Source of the DNA: Acheta domesticus
Taxonomy: Eukaryota > Arthropoda > Insecta > Orthoptera > Gryllidae
Direction of reading: 5' to 3'
Assembly (NCBI GenBank): GCA_031308135.1
Contig: JAHLJT010008756.1
Span: forward strand, 67,010,026 to 67,074,025
Length of the DNA stretch: 64,000 nt
Part shown: piece after piece, positions 47,301 through 56,044 of the stretch
How the letters are laid out: every line of letters begins with the position of its first letter
How positions within the stretch are numbered: the stretch's first letter is position 1
Program-made: the position numbers and the translations under genes
Notes under the pieces: model-generated
Database searches by the model: none
What the model was told of the DNA's origin: nothing
Seen by the model: the letters and a program-made list of their open reading frames with translations, nothing else

Positions 47301-48158
47301 CTAAAGAAATATATCGACTTAAACACACAAATGAGAACCAAAGCAACTAATGACTTTGAAAAAGACTTCTATAAACTAATGAATAATAGTGTATTCGGTA
47401 AAACCATGGAAAACATTCGAAACCGAGTTGACATTAGAATTGTTTCTGATGCTAAGAAGTGTCACAAACTAATATCAAAACCTAATTTTAATCATCGAAC
47501 TATACTTACTAAGTCATTAGCTATAATTCACATGAACAAAACCAAAGTATTCTTTAACAAACCAATATATGTAGGTATGAGTATTCTAGAATTATCCAAA
47601 GAACTTATGTATGATTTCCACTACAACATAATGAAACTAAAATATGGAGAAAACATTAACATTTGCTATAAAGATACTGATAGTTTAATTTATCACATTA
47701 AAACACAAGACTTTTACCAAGATATGAAAAAATGATTGAACACTTTGATACAAGTGAATATCCCAAAAATAATGAATACAAAATACCATTAGTTAATAAG
47801 AAAGTCTTAGGTAAAATGAAAGATGAATTAGCAGGCAAAATCATGACAGAGTTTATTGGATTAAGATCAAAAATGTATGCAATTAAATATGATAATAAAG
47901 AAACTAAGAAAGCTAAAGGAGTCAAAACAAGCACTGTTAAGAAAGAGTTAAACTTCGATGACTATAAAAACTGCTTAACACATCAACAAGAAATCTATAA
48001 GTCAATGAAAACTAATTCGAAGCAAACAACATGAAGTTTTTACAATCGAATTAAACAAGCTCGCCCTTAGCTATAAAGATGATAAACGATACATTCTACC
48101 AAATGGAATAAACACATTACCTTGGGGACATTATAAAATTGAACAATTGAAAAATTAA
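44321..48158 (+). pseudogene. polB: Protein-primed DNA polymerase B (pPolB), frameshifted
   Basis: Replicates the element from its termini using a protein primer. The N-terminus has two SAP-like helix-extended-loop-helix motifs (MSVRKLQKLCEANNIYG and MSLLQLQSFCKANKIKG), possible DNA-binding modules. The exonuclease motifs follow: YADFEC (ExoI), NLSGYDSHLF (ExoII) and YHDLYLKTDVLLLADVF (ExoIII). A CxxC/HxxH-like cluster (CTYCKQ...RHHDHLTG) lies between. The polymerase motifs are DANNLYGWGMSQF (A), NSVFGKTMENIRNR (B) and YKDTDSLIY (C, with the catalytic DTD). The frame breaks near 44930, 45745, 46865, 47060, 47220, 47730 and 48025, mostly single-base shifts. The total of about 1,280 codons suits the family. 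The final in-frame stop is at 48156-48158. Confidence 0.92.
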
Positions 48159-48242
48159 GATATGTAAACCTTTAACCCCCGAAAAATGAACGAAAATGAT
48201 TAAATAAAACATGTTTTAAGATAAATATTGAGATGATAGTTA
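48159..48242 (+). promoter_or_regulatory. Candidate early promoter of SAP-RING gene
   Basis: Contains CGAAAATGATTAAA-type sequence (48190-48203), shared with the polymerase upstream region, followed by an AT-rich stretch and AGATAAATATTGAG before the start codon. Confidence 0.4.
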
Positions 48243-49400
48243 TGGAGAATAAATCTACCCTACAACTTAAACAATACTGTAGAAAAAATGGAATCCATGG
48301 TTATTCAAACCTTAGAAAAAACAGATCTAATAGCCTTAATCAACAAACACAAACAACAACCTCAAAATAACCTAACCGCTTTGGTAAAGAATCAACAAAG
48401 CATTATTAATAAACTTCTAACGATTGTACCAAACGACAAACTAGTGAAGCTCTATGATGATGAAGAATTAAGACATGATGTAGTGAAAACTCTTAGAACT
48501 AACAACATTAAATGGAAAAAAGTATCAGCTTATCCCAACCTTTCAGAAGACTTCATAAGAGAATTTGAAAACGAATTAGATTGGTCTGAAATGTCATATA
48601 ATCAAAAGTTTACAGAAACCTTTATAAGAGAGTTCAGTCACAAAGTTGATTGGCATGGTATTGGCTGTTCACAAAAAATAAGCGAAGATTTCATCAGAGA
48701 ATTTAAAGATAAAGATTTTAATTGGTTACATTTTATTAAATGTCAAAAAGTGTCAGAAGATTTCATCAGAGAGTTTAGAGATAAATATACATGTAAATCC
48801 CCAAGCAGTTGGTCAATAATTCTAACGCTCAGGAAAGATTTTTCAGAACAGTTTTTAAGAGATTTCAGCAACAATTACGACAGCAATACGTGGTATACAG
48901 TTTGTAAATATCAAAAGTTAAGTGAACAATTCATTCGAGACTTTAAAGATCAAGTTAATTGGGATGTTGTTTGCTCTAACCAAGAACTTTCAGATGATTT
49001 CATTATAGAGTTTGCAACTAAAGTTAATTGGAACACTTTAATAAATAATAATAAGGTATCTAATGCCGTAATCGAAACACTCAATCGTAGTATGTATAAA
49101 AGTGTTGGGAAAAATAGAAAAACTTGTAGCATATGTTTGTTCGTTAGACGTCGTGCTAATAAGGTAAAAACAGTTTGTAATCATTTTTTCTGTGAATCGT
49201 GTTTAGAAACCTGGTTACAAAATAACAACACCTACCCAACATGTAGAAATCTTTTAAAAGTTACACCATTTGAAAGTGATGAGTATAACTTTAATAATTC
49301 GTTTATTTCTGACAGTGAATGGGATACTGACTCTGACTCTGACTATGAAGGTGAAATACGTGTTAGAACTCGATATGAATCTGATTCTAACAAAAAATGA
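48243..49400 (+). pseudogene. SAP + repeat + RING-like protein (Polinton accessory)
   Basis: Starting at ATG 48243, a SAP-like motif (TLQLKQYCRKNGIHGYSN) leads, after one frameshift near 48312, into a 370-residue open frame. It then has seven or eight ~24-residue repeats of the pattern (L/I/V)SEDFIREF...W...(C/Q)K from about 48530 to 49080. A C-terminal RING-like zinc finger follows (CSICLFVRRR, CNHFFCESCLETW, YPTCR), then an acidic tail rich in DSD. The seventh metal ligand is Tyr instead of Cys, so the finger is degenerate or binds one zinc differently. SAP plus RING-type fingers also occur in the PIAS SUMO ligases and Rad18, suggesting a DNA-tethered ubiquitin or SUMO ligase role. That role is inference; I do not know a named family for the repeats. 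Confidence 0.75.
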
Positions 49401-49438
49401 TTTTAAAAAATATTTTTAATTATATAATAAATAGGATC

Positions 49439-49804
49439 ATGGAGTCCATTATTAATAAACTCAATCAAATCAACAAGCCCAATGTTCAATTCAGGAGTCT
49501 AAACGAAATACCAAAAAACAAAACACTATTAATCAAAAAGATCGAATTAGAAGAAACTAAACTTGGAAATAAGATTGTTGTTTTCATCCGTGACTATAAG
49601 ATGTTTTTACCAGATCGTTATATTGAACTATTTGATGATGAAACTCTAAATATAATTAACGCAGGTAAAGAGCAACTATATCTAGTTTATCAAGGTAAAA
49701 TCAAATTGAGTGGAGGTAGAAGTTTCCATAAGATTGAATTTACAGATAAATCAGACGAAAAACAATTAGAACCAAAAACTAGTGACAGTGAAGATGATGA
49801 ATAA
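49439..49804 (+). CDS. Small Polinton protein, 121 residues, possibly OB-fold DNA binding
   Basis: An intact frame whose start at 49439 is chosen because it follows an AATAAATAGGATC context. An in-frame upstream ATG (49397) overlaps the previous stop and would add 14 residues. The protein is beta-rich in pattern (NKTLLIKKIELEE, KIVVFIRDYKMFLP, LYLVYQGKIKL), then has an acidic tail (SDSEDDE). Short beta-rich proteins with a LP(D/S)R(Y/F) motif and an acidic tail recur in arthropod Polinton-like loci. Single-stranded DNA binding would fit a replication role, as would the position beside polymerase genes, but this is inference. It is one of the few unbroken genes here. Confidence 0.65.
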   Translation: MESIINKLNQINKPNVQFRSLNEIPKNKTLLIKKIELEETKLGNKIVVFIRDYKMFLPDRYIELFDDETLNIINAGKEQLYLVYQGKIKLSGGRSFHKIEFTDKSDEKQLEPKTSDSEDDE

Positions 49805-49828
49805 ATGTTTTTTTGTTTTAAGATCGCT

Positions 49829-49853
49829 CTTTTATGGCATTTAACCATAAAAG
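49829..49853. terminator. Intergenic hairpin 1 (between convergent genes)
   Basis: A perfect 9-bp stem CTTTTATGG/CCATAAAAG with a 7-base loop lies between the stop of the OB-like gene (49804) and the stop of the convergent integrase gene (49858). It is symmetrical, so it could define 3' ends for both strands. Confidence 0.65.
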
Positions 49854-49857
49854 TAAT

Positions 49858-51009
49858 TTAAACAACTACACTTGCTTTATTAATCCATGAGTTATGAGAA
49901 CTATCAAAACCTAACCATTTAACAAACACTTTATCACCTTTCTTTTTCAATACCTTTTCAACTAAATAAACATCTGAATATTTTGTCTTAAGTAATTCAG
50001 GTTCATAAAACAAACCTTCAACATGATCTCCGTTTAAATCCTTGATCCTATAAGTTGGCGGATTAGATGGTATGGTTTCATAAACCTCAAATATTTCTGT
50101 TGACCAGTTAGGAGTATAACCTTTTTCAAACAAACCTTTAGACTTACTTATTCTTACCTTATCACCAACTTTGAATTTTAAATTAACTTCTTGATACTCA
50201 TGATTATAAACAGTATCTAATAACCATTTGTTCATCTTTTTTACTAACATCTTTAGGCTTCATATCAATTGTTGAATGTACTGTGTTATTATATTCACTT
50301 ACAAGTTTCGATAATGTTTCCACCCATTTATAGGTTCCATTCATAGAGAACTGTTTGAACATTTTCTCTTTCAATGTTCTGTTAAACCTTTCAACTACAG
50401 CAGCCTTAATACCACTATGTGTTGAATAATGATTAATATTGTTTAACTTCATCAGTTGTTTAAAATCCTTGTTATAGAATTCTCTTCCTTCATCTGTATG
50501 TAAGTTTTTTGGTATTCGTTCTTTAAGCACAGTTTCAAATGCATTTACTATATTCAAACTAGATTTGTCTTTTAAAGGTATAACCCACGCAAACTTACTG
50601 AATACATCTATTATAGTTAACAAGTATTTAAAGCCTTTATTAATTTTTGAAATACCTTTCAGTTTTCCACTATCCATTTCTACTAAATCAGCTTGCCAAA
50701 GATCATCAATTCCATTTGTAATAATGTTTCTTCGTTGAAGTTACGTCTTGTTGGTTTATGTAATTCTTTAACAATTTCTTTCTTAATGTTAATTGGCTTC
50801 TGTTTCCTTGTTTAATTTCGATTGGATCATACTCCTGCTTAATCTTTACATCCACATGTTCCTGTTTAATTCCTTTACCGAACTGACGTTTTATAGAACC
50901 ACATTTCGTTACAAGTACTTTTATGTATAAACCTACCATTAGATGTTAATTCCTTTCTTAGAGAACCTTTAACAAAATCAGTTTGTTTCTTACACTTTAC
51001 ACAATACAT
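49858..51009 (-). pseudogene. int: Retroviral-type (Polinton) integrase, frameshifted
   Basis: Inserts the element by DDE chemistry. The frame starts at 51009 (MYCVKCKKQT) with an N-terminal zinc ribbon (CVKC ... CxxC pair near 50958) and a charged linker rich in IKQE. The core has the first Asp in LWQADLVEM, the second in HTDEGREF and the Glu in VVERFNRTLKEK. A beta-barrel region (FKVGDKVRISK) and a C-terminal chromodomain (VEKVLKKKGDKVFVKWLGF) follow, a domain that can steer integration to histone marks. Single-base breaks occur near 50955, 50705 and 50235. All catalytic residues are present. It is divergent from the penton gene across only about 23 bases. Confidence 0.9.
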
Positions 51010-51032
51010 TTATTAAATAATTTGTTAAATAA
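51010..51032. promoter_or_regulatory. Bidirectional intergenic spacer, integrase/penton
   Basis: Only 23 bases separate the two divergent start codons. Both read AATAAATG at their starts, and the spacer contains two TTAAATAA copies. It must carry or lie within promoter sequence for both genes, unless the leaders extend into the opposing gene. Confidence 0.45.
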
Positions 51033-51736
51033 ATGAGTGGATTGACGTACTCTTTAATGGTATGTTAACAAAGGAAAACTACATTCTCGAAAACGATTAA
51101 GCTATCCAATCAGACATATTGATGCTTCTGTTTCATTAGTTAGTTTTTATTCAGCTTATTTAACTCCAAATGTAACCAAACAAAACAATATCTTGCATTA
51201 TGATGATGATGATAAGCAAATCGAAATTGAAATAGGGCAATTATAAGAACATAGAAGAACTAGCAAAACATATCCAATCAAAAGAACCGTTTAATTCAAC
51301 AAACATTCAGATAAAAGCTAACACAATTAAGAATAGAGTAGAAGTAATATCTGATTTCAAATTAAGGTTTAATCAGCCTAACTCAATTGGTAAAGTTTTA
51401 GGTTTTGAAGAAGATATAGAAGCTAAAACAAAAAGCATTGTAAAACAGTTCCAAAGATATTACCTTTCAATACAATTAATGTTCACTGTGATTTGGCTGA
51501 TGGGATGATATTTAAATATGATGATCATAAGCTTTCAACATCTAACATCATTTCAACTTTCAACATTTTCAAATATTCAATTAGGTCGTTTAATATCATT
51601 TGAACCAAAACACCTTTTATATTTTCCTCTCAATCAAAGAATAGAAAGAATACTTGTTTGGTTTACTGATGAAAATAACAATCCGATTGATTTTGATGGA
51701 GCTAATGTAACAGTTGTTTTAAATATTCAATTGTGA
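51033..51736 (+). pseudogene. Penton-like minor capsid protein, frameshifted
   Basis: Fragments in several frames run from ATG 51033 to the stop at 51736. Landmarks are SVSLVSFYSAYLTPN, SIGKVLGFEEDIE, a VHCDLADGM segment, LLYFPLNQRIERILVW, and a final FDGANVTVVLNIQL. The order matches the minor capsid (penton) protein of arthropod Polintons, whose single jelly roll would occupy capsid vertices. About four breaks occur, near 51050, 51245, 51450 and 51530. Assignment rests on remembered family landmarks. Confidence 0.65.
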
Positions 51737-51754
51737 AAACTTTTTAAAATAAAT

Positions 51755-51877
51755 ATGAGTAGAGAAGAGCTTGACGATGAGAATCGAAACAGTAGATGTA
51801 AAAATTGCTTCTTTTCTTTTATACACTTGATACATGAGTTTCTGCATGAGCTTGTAAGAAGGAGAGTTGATAGATGA
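51755..51877 (+). CDS. Possible 40-residue Polinton protein
   Basis: A short intact frame with start context AAAATAAATATGAG, like other genes of the element, ends 19 bases before hairpin 2. It starts MSREELDDENRNSRCKNC and then has a hydrophobic FFSFIHLIHEFLHEL stretch and an RRRVDR end. The hydrophobic segment could be an amphipathic helix. It is too short to assign and may be chance. Confidence 0.35.
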   Translation: MSREELDDENRNSRCKNCFFSFIHLIHEFLHELVRRRVDR

Positions 51878-51895
51878 TTTGATTTTAGACAATCT

Positions 51896-51919
51896 TTTTA
51901 TGGTTTGATCGCCATAAAA
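51896..51919. terminator. Intergenic hairpin 2 (before ATPase gene)
   Basis: 8-bp stem TTTTATGG/CCATAAAA with an 8-base loop. It is followed by TCTTATAATAAATG, the start of the ATPase gene. Confidence 0.6.
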
Positions 51920-51931
51920 GTCTTATAATAA

Positions 51932-52625
51932 ATGAGTAGAAGAAAGAAAGTTGATTGGAATATTAATGTACGCTTACCTGAAAAACAAAAAACAAAACGT
52001 AAACGGTGAAACTATTACCTGAATCAATTTCGTTGTTTAATTGTTGGTCCTTCTAATTGTGGAAAAACTACTTTAATGATTGATAATTTTATTCTTTCTC
52101 CCGGGTGGTTAGATTGGAAGGGAAAATACTTATATATATTCTCGACAAGCTTAAATCAACCAAAGTACTCTCAATTACAAGACTATTACAATTCAATTGA
52201 AAAAGATATAGGTCATTTCAATTGCAACATTTTCGAGAGAAGACATACCTCTTGACGACTGTAAAAATAATTCTGTAGTAGTGTTTGATGATTATATGCT
52301 AGTGAATCAAAATAATGTGCGTGATTTCTTTACACGTGGTAGACATAAGAATATTGATTGTTTTTATTTAGCTCAAACATACACCAAATTACCAAAGCAA
52401 TGTGTAAGAGACAATGTTAATTTTCTATGTTTATTCAGACAAGATAATACGAACCTAAAACACATTTATGATGATTTTGTTTGTGGTGATGTAACCTTTG
52501 ATGAATTGAGAACTATGTGTAGTGAGTGTTGGGATGAAGACTATGGTTTTATGACGATTGATATGACGAGAAAACTAAAAGATGGTAAATATCGTAATAA
52601 ATTAACTGACTTTCTTTTCACATAG
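51932..52625 (+). pseudogene. FtsK/HerA-type genome-packaging ATPase, frameshifted
   Basis: Would pump the genome into the capsid. The frame starts at 51932 (MSRRKKVDWNINVRLPEK). Walker A is GPSNCGKTTLM and Walker B is SVVVFDDYM. Next come the GRHKNIDCFYLAQTY sensor region, typical of virophage- and Polinton-type packaging ATPases, and a Cys-bearing C-terminal part ending DFLFT. Breaks near 52005 and 52240 are single-base shifts; the second half is one 114-residue open frame. The size of about 230 residues is normal for the family. Confidence 0.88.
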
Positions 52626-52696
52626 ATGTGTTTAGGTTGGTTTCTAAGTTATGTTAACGTTATGTTTACGTTTTAAAATTATTTTGTATATAATAA

Positions 52697-53729
52697 ATGG
52701 CTAGTAAGATGAAGAATCCTTATGATGTGAAAAAGCTGAAGAAGCAATTGAAGATGAGAGAATACTTAAGAGATAGATTTAGAGGTTGGGCAAACAAAAG
52801 AGTTGATGAGTATGATAAATACAAAAACAGGAACAACCGATGATTGATGCAATTGGTAACCTTGGCGAAAGACTTGAAAGCAAACTAGATAAGGCTATTG
52901 AAAATCAAAGTAAAGAACTTGTTCCATTTAGAAAGTATCCATTAATAAACACAAGTGAAGATTTGGAAGTCAACAGAACATTAACGAATCGGAAGTAGAT
53001 AACGTGCTTCGTGATTTTGCAGAAGAAACTCAAAAAAGAGAAATGAAATACATAGCAAACCAAATGGCTCGTGATTATCAACAAGATGAAGAATCACAAG
53101 AACTTGGCGCAACTCCAAAACGAAAACCAACGTTTATAGGATTACGATTATTAAAATACCTGAACAACTGCAACGACAAAACTTTCGGCTTAAAATCACA
53201 AGTGCAGAAAAATATATTGGTGACGAACCTGTAGAATTAGCACATTAACAATTGGTGGAAGACAAATTGATCAGTTAAGTGTACTAGGAAAAACATATGA
53301 AGCCACTAATGGTTTTAATGAATCTTCTTACTCAAAATGATATTACTATGGAGGATCTTGACTCAAAATTTGAAGAAGATGATATGCAGAATTATGCTGA
53401 AATTTTACTTGGAAACAAATGCAATATTTTGTAAAGGTAAACCGAGAGCAAGTAAAGGAGCGAAATACAAATCAATAATTAAGCACATTCTAGGAAAAAC
53501 ATGCACAAACGAAAGCAGTTCAACATTCGAAGGAGAATCAAGTTTCGAAACTAGTACACCAAGGAGAAGAACACCAAAAAGCGGAGAAGGCTTTGTGAAA
53601 GAATATAATGAGGTACCTGTTGAATATGTTTGGATGAATGATGTTAGAGACTTAATTGATCGTTTGGCTGTTATCGACGGGGAAGAGAAGCAGGTAATAA
53701 TAATTATCGAAATGAAAAAGTCTTTATAA
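52697..53729 (+). pseudogene. Coiled-coil virion-associated protein family, frameshifted
   Basis: Starts MASKMKNPYDVKKLKKQLKM at 52697 with a highly charged helical N-terminus. Subsequent frames contain RDFAEETQKREMKYIANQMA, KPTFIGLRLLKY, a TIGGRQIDQL-like segment, a TSTPRRRTPKSGEG linker, and an ending EYVWMNDVRDLIDRLAVIDGE. The final W-N/D-D-x-x-(D/E)-L-(I/V)-D-R-L signature ends a recurrent arthropod Polinton-linked protein whose role is uncertain, perhaps capsid assembly. At least five breaks. Function is not known. Confidence 0.55.
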
Positions 53730-54187
53730 TGAAAATGCTATCTTCCAAGTTCAATGATTTGTAGTTAATAATCCTAAAGGCACATCATACGTAATAAAAT
53801 TCTTAAACATGTTACCACCATCGTTCTGGGAAAATAAGAAATATGGTAAAGGAATAATTAATTGGGCTTTAAATAATCTTAAAATGCTCTGAGCTTCATA
53901 TTCCTGGATACAGGTACTGCGGGCCGTTTACCAAGTTACAAGAACGATTAGAAAGAGGTGATGAAGGTATTAATAATTTAGATGAGGCTTGTAAAGAACA
54001 CGATATAGCTTATCACGAAACAAAGAATTAAGCAAAAGACACGAAGCAGATAAGTTCTACAAGACAAAGCATTAGTTAATGTATTTAGTAAAGATTCAGA
54101 TTGGAAAGAAAAATTAGCATCGGCCAGGTGGTTGCTGGTATTATGCTATACGAAAAGGAAAATGGGTTGGGGTTTATAAATAGTTAG
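53728..54187 (+). pseudogene. Phospholipase A2-like protein, frameshifted
   Basis: Contains GYRYCGPFTKLQERLERGD (calcium-loop region) and then ACKEHDIAYHE, holding the His-Asp catalytic dyad of phospholipase A2. The arrangement matches the PLA2-like domain of parvovirus capsid proteins and of arthropod Polinton proteins. In those viruses it is used to breach endosomal membranes. The loop has Phe where Gly is normal (CGPF instead of CGPG), which could weaken calcium binding. Frame breaks near 53885, 54030 and 54065 also disable it. It lies between the coiled-coil protein and the pX-like gene, inside the virion gene block. Confidence 0.8.
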
Positions 54188-54205
54188 TGTTAAACTTAGA
54201 TTATG

Positions 54206-54230
54206 CTTTTATGAATAATGGTTCATAAAG
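54206..54230. terminator. Intergenic hairpin 3 (before pX-protease gene)
   Basis: Stem TTTATGAA/TTCATAAA with a 6-base loop, followed after 10 bases by TTTAAATAAATG, the next start. Confidence 0.55.
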
Positions 54231-54247
54231 TTTTTTTCTTTAAATAA

Positions 54248-55023
54248 ATGGCTGTTAATGGAGCTTCGTTTAAGTTGAGTGAGAATGAGTTGAGAGGTAA
54301 TGAATATTGACCACATTTTAACCAAGAAACAAATAAGCGAAAAAGAGAAATGTTTAGCAAAGGGTCAAGGAATGACTTTAACTTTAAGTGTTAGCACAGA
54401 TGAAAAAATTAGTAAAGAAAAGAAAACATGTTGGTGGTTTTATTTTTACAATACCTGCCAATTTTAGCTGCTATCGGTGCAATAGGAAGTGTTGCTGGTG
54501 GTGCTGCTGCTATTGCTAAAACCGTTTCAGACGTTCACAAAAATAAGAGCGAACTTGAAGAAATGAAACGACACAACTTAGCTATGGAGAAGAAAGGTAC
54601 TGGAATTAAGAAGTCAAAAAACTCAAAGGCAAAAAACTGAGTCCGTTGTCTAATTTTGATATTGTTGAAATTGTTAGGAAAATGAATATAAAGAATTTTA
54701 GAGGTGTTTTATGGCTGATGAACTTCCTAATAATCCGTTAACAAATGAGTGTGCTGTAGTCAATTTGGATGAATCACGAAACGAAGGAACACATTGGGTT
54801 TGTTATTGGAAAGAAGGAAATGTTTCATATATATTTTGATTCTTATGGTGGTGAGACCTTCGAAAGGAAATAGCTTACATATTTGAAGAATACAAGAATA
54901 TGTTACAATGACAAAAGGATTCAAGATTTTAATACTGTTATTTGCGGACATTTGTGTTTATTTGTTTTGAATGAGCTTTCTAATGATAAGAGTTTTGATG
55001 AGGTATTAAATATGTTAGTTTAA
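54248..55023 (+). pseudogene. pX-like core/membrane protein joined to adenain-type protease, frameshifted
   Basis: From ATG 54248 the N-terminal part has FKLSENELRGN and MTLTLSVSTDEK, two beta-like repeats. A hydrophobic Ala/Gly segment (LAAIGAIGSVAGGAAAIAK) and KSELEEMKRHNLAMEKKG follow. The pattern suits adenovirus pX/pVI-type minor virion proteins. The downstream part is an adenovirus-type cysteine protease with His in GTHWVCYWKEG, Asp in IYFDSYGG and Cys in VICGHLCLFVLNELS. In related arthropod elements these two parts occur as one polypeptide, and no start, stop-hairpin or AATAAATG separates them here. Breaks occur near 54310, 54425, 54640, 54705 and 54840-54865. It would mature virion proteins. 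Confidence 0.78.
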
Positions 55024-55024
55024 C

Positions 55025-55048
55025 TTTTATGGGTAAAAATCCATAAAA
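55025..55048. terminator. Intergenic hairpin 4 (after protease stop)
   Basis: 8-bp stem TTTTATGG/CCATAAAA with an 8-base loop, beginning one base after the protease stop codon. It is followed by ATTAAATAAATG, the start of the fibre-like gene. Confidence 0.65.
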
Positions 55049-55061
55049 AATTATTAAATAA

Positions 55062-55985
55062 ATGTATTTAAGTGTGTTTGGTAATGAGTCAGAAGAAGGT
55101 AGTTCTAAGGAAATTGACTTATCAGATGTAGGTTCTTTAGTTCGTAGTTTGAAGGAAAACATAGATAAACTATCAGATGATTTAACTAGAAGAGATGGTA
55201 TTATTACAGGATTAAATAAGAGTATGGTTGCCATTAAGAGGAATTTAAATTTCGAATCGGGGCATATAATTGTTAAAGGAATAAAATTACTCATTTGAAA
55301 GATGGAACTGAACCGACAGATGCTATTAATAAAAGTCAAATGGAAAGTATAATGAAAGATCACAAAAAAGAAACAGAAGGTTTAATAGCAATTTTACCTA
55401 AAGTTGGTTCATCTGGAAATTATAACTTTCATGGTAAATTATTAAGGAAAGTGGGAGCAGGAACATTAGACAACGATGTGGTTATTAAGTCTCAGCTAGA
55501 TGAAGAAATAAATAATTGAAAGAAATAACATCATTAAACGATATAGCTATTAGGTCGCAATTAGGTGATGAAATAAAAGAATTAAAAGAAAAATTAGAGA
55601 AGAAACCGACTGAACTTCCTGAACCAATGGAATTAAAAGACCCGATTCCTTTAGACTATTTTCAAAAGAACATTACAAGTATTCTTGTGCTTTATGGAAC
55701 TTTAAAAGATGATGGGAAATTTGAATTTTTGGTTTGCCCTTTTTCGAAGTTATGTATAATGGTTGGGTGACAAGTATATCAACAAACATACTAAGAGATG
55801 ATTTAGAGATTTATGTAACAAGACCACCTGAGTCATTGAAAAGAAGTCTTAATCATTTTAATCCTTTTAAAGTTTATTTCCAGAAAGGTGATCGGTTGTA
55901 TGTTACTGTTAAAGAGGGTAAAGGATATAAGGCTGGTTACAAGTTAATTGTTCATGCGACTGTAATTGTTAAAACTGAAGAGTGA
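55062..55985 (+). pseudogene. Fibre-like coiled-coil attachment protein, frameshifted
   Basis: Starts MYLSVFGNESEEGSS at 55062. An N-terminal coiled coil (LVRSLKENIDKLSDDL) is followed by three shaft-like repeats of the form L(K/R)-x(9-11)-(D/N)-x-(V/I)-x-(K/R)-SQ: LKDGTEPTDAINKSQM, LRKVGAGTLDNDVVIKSQL and LKEITSLNDIAIRSQL. Then come another coiled coil (EIKELKEKLEKKP) and a C-terminal beta-rich head (VMYNGWVTSISTN, KGDRLYVTVKEGKGYK). This is the layout of trimeric fibres of adenoviruses and phages, so a receptor-binding role is likely but inferred. Breaks near 55275, 55512 and 55735 look like single-base deletions in A/T runs. Confidence 0.6.
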
Positions 55986-56000
55986 AGAATGAAAATGTCT

Positions 56001-56024
56001 TTTTATGGATAAATATTCATAAAA
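56001..56024. terminator. Intergenic hairpin 5 (before major capsid gene)
   Basis: Stem TTTTATG/CATAAAA with a 10-base loop, followed by TTTATAATAAATG, the start of the capsid gene at 56045. Confidence 0.6.
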
Positions 56025-56044
56025 ATTAAAAATATTTATAATAA

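Noticed and set aside
49858..51009. Gypsy/retrovirus-like retrotransposon
   Set aside because: Integrase is present without reverse transcriptase, Gag or LTRs, and sits inside Polinton borders.
53728..54187. Endogenous parvovirus (densovirus) insertion
   Set aside because: The PLA2 motif lies in the ordered Polinton gene block between its capsid-linked genes; no parvovirus NS1 helicase or capsid sequence is seen.
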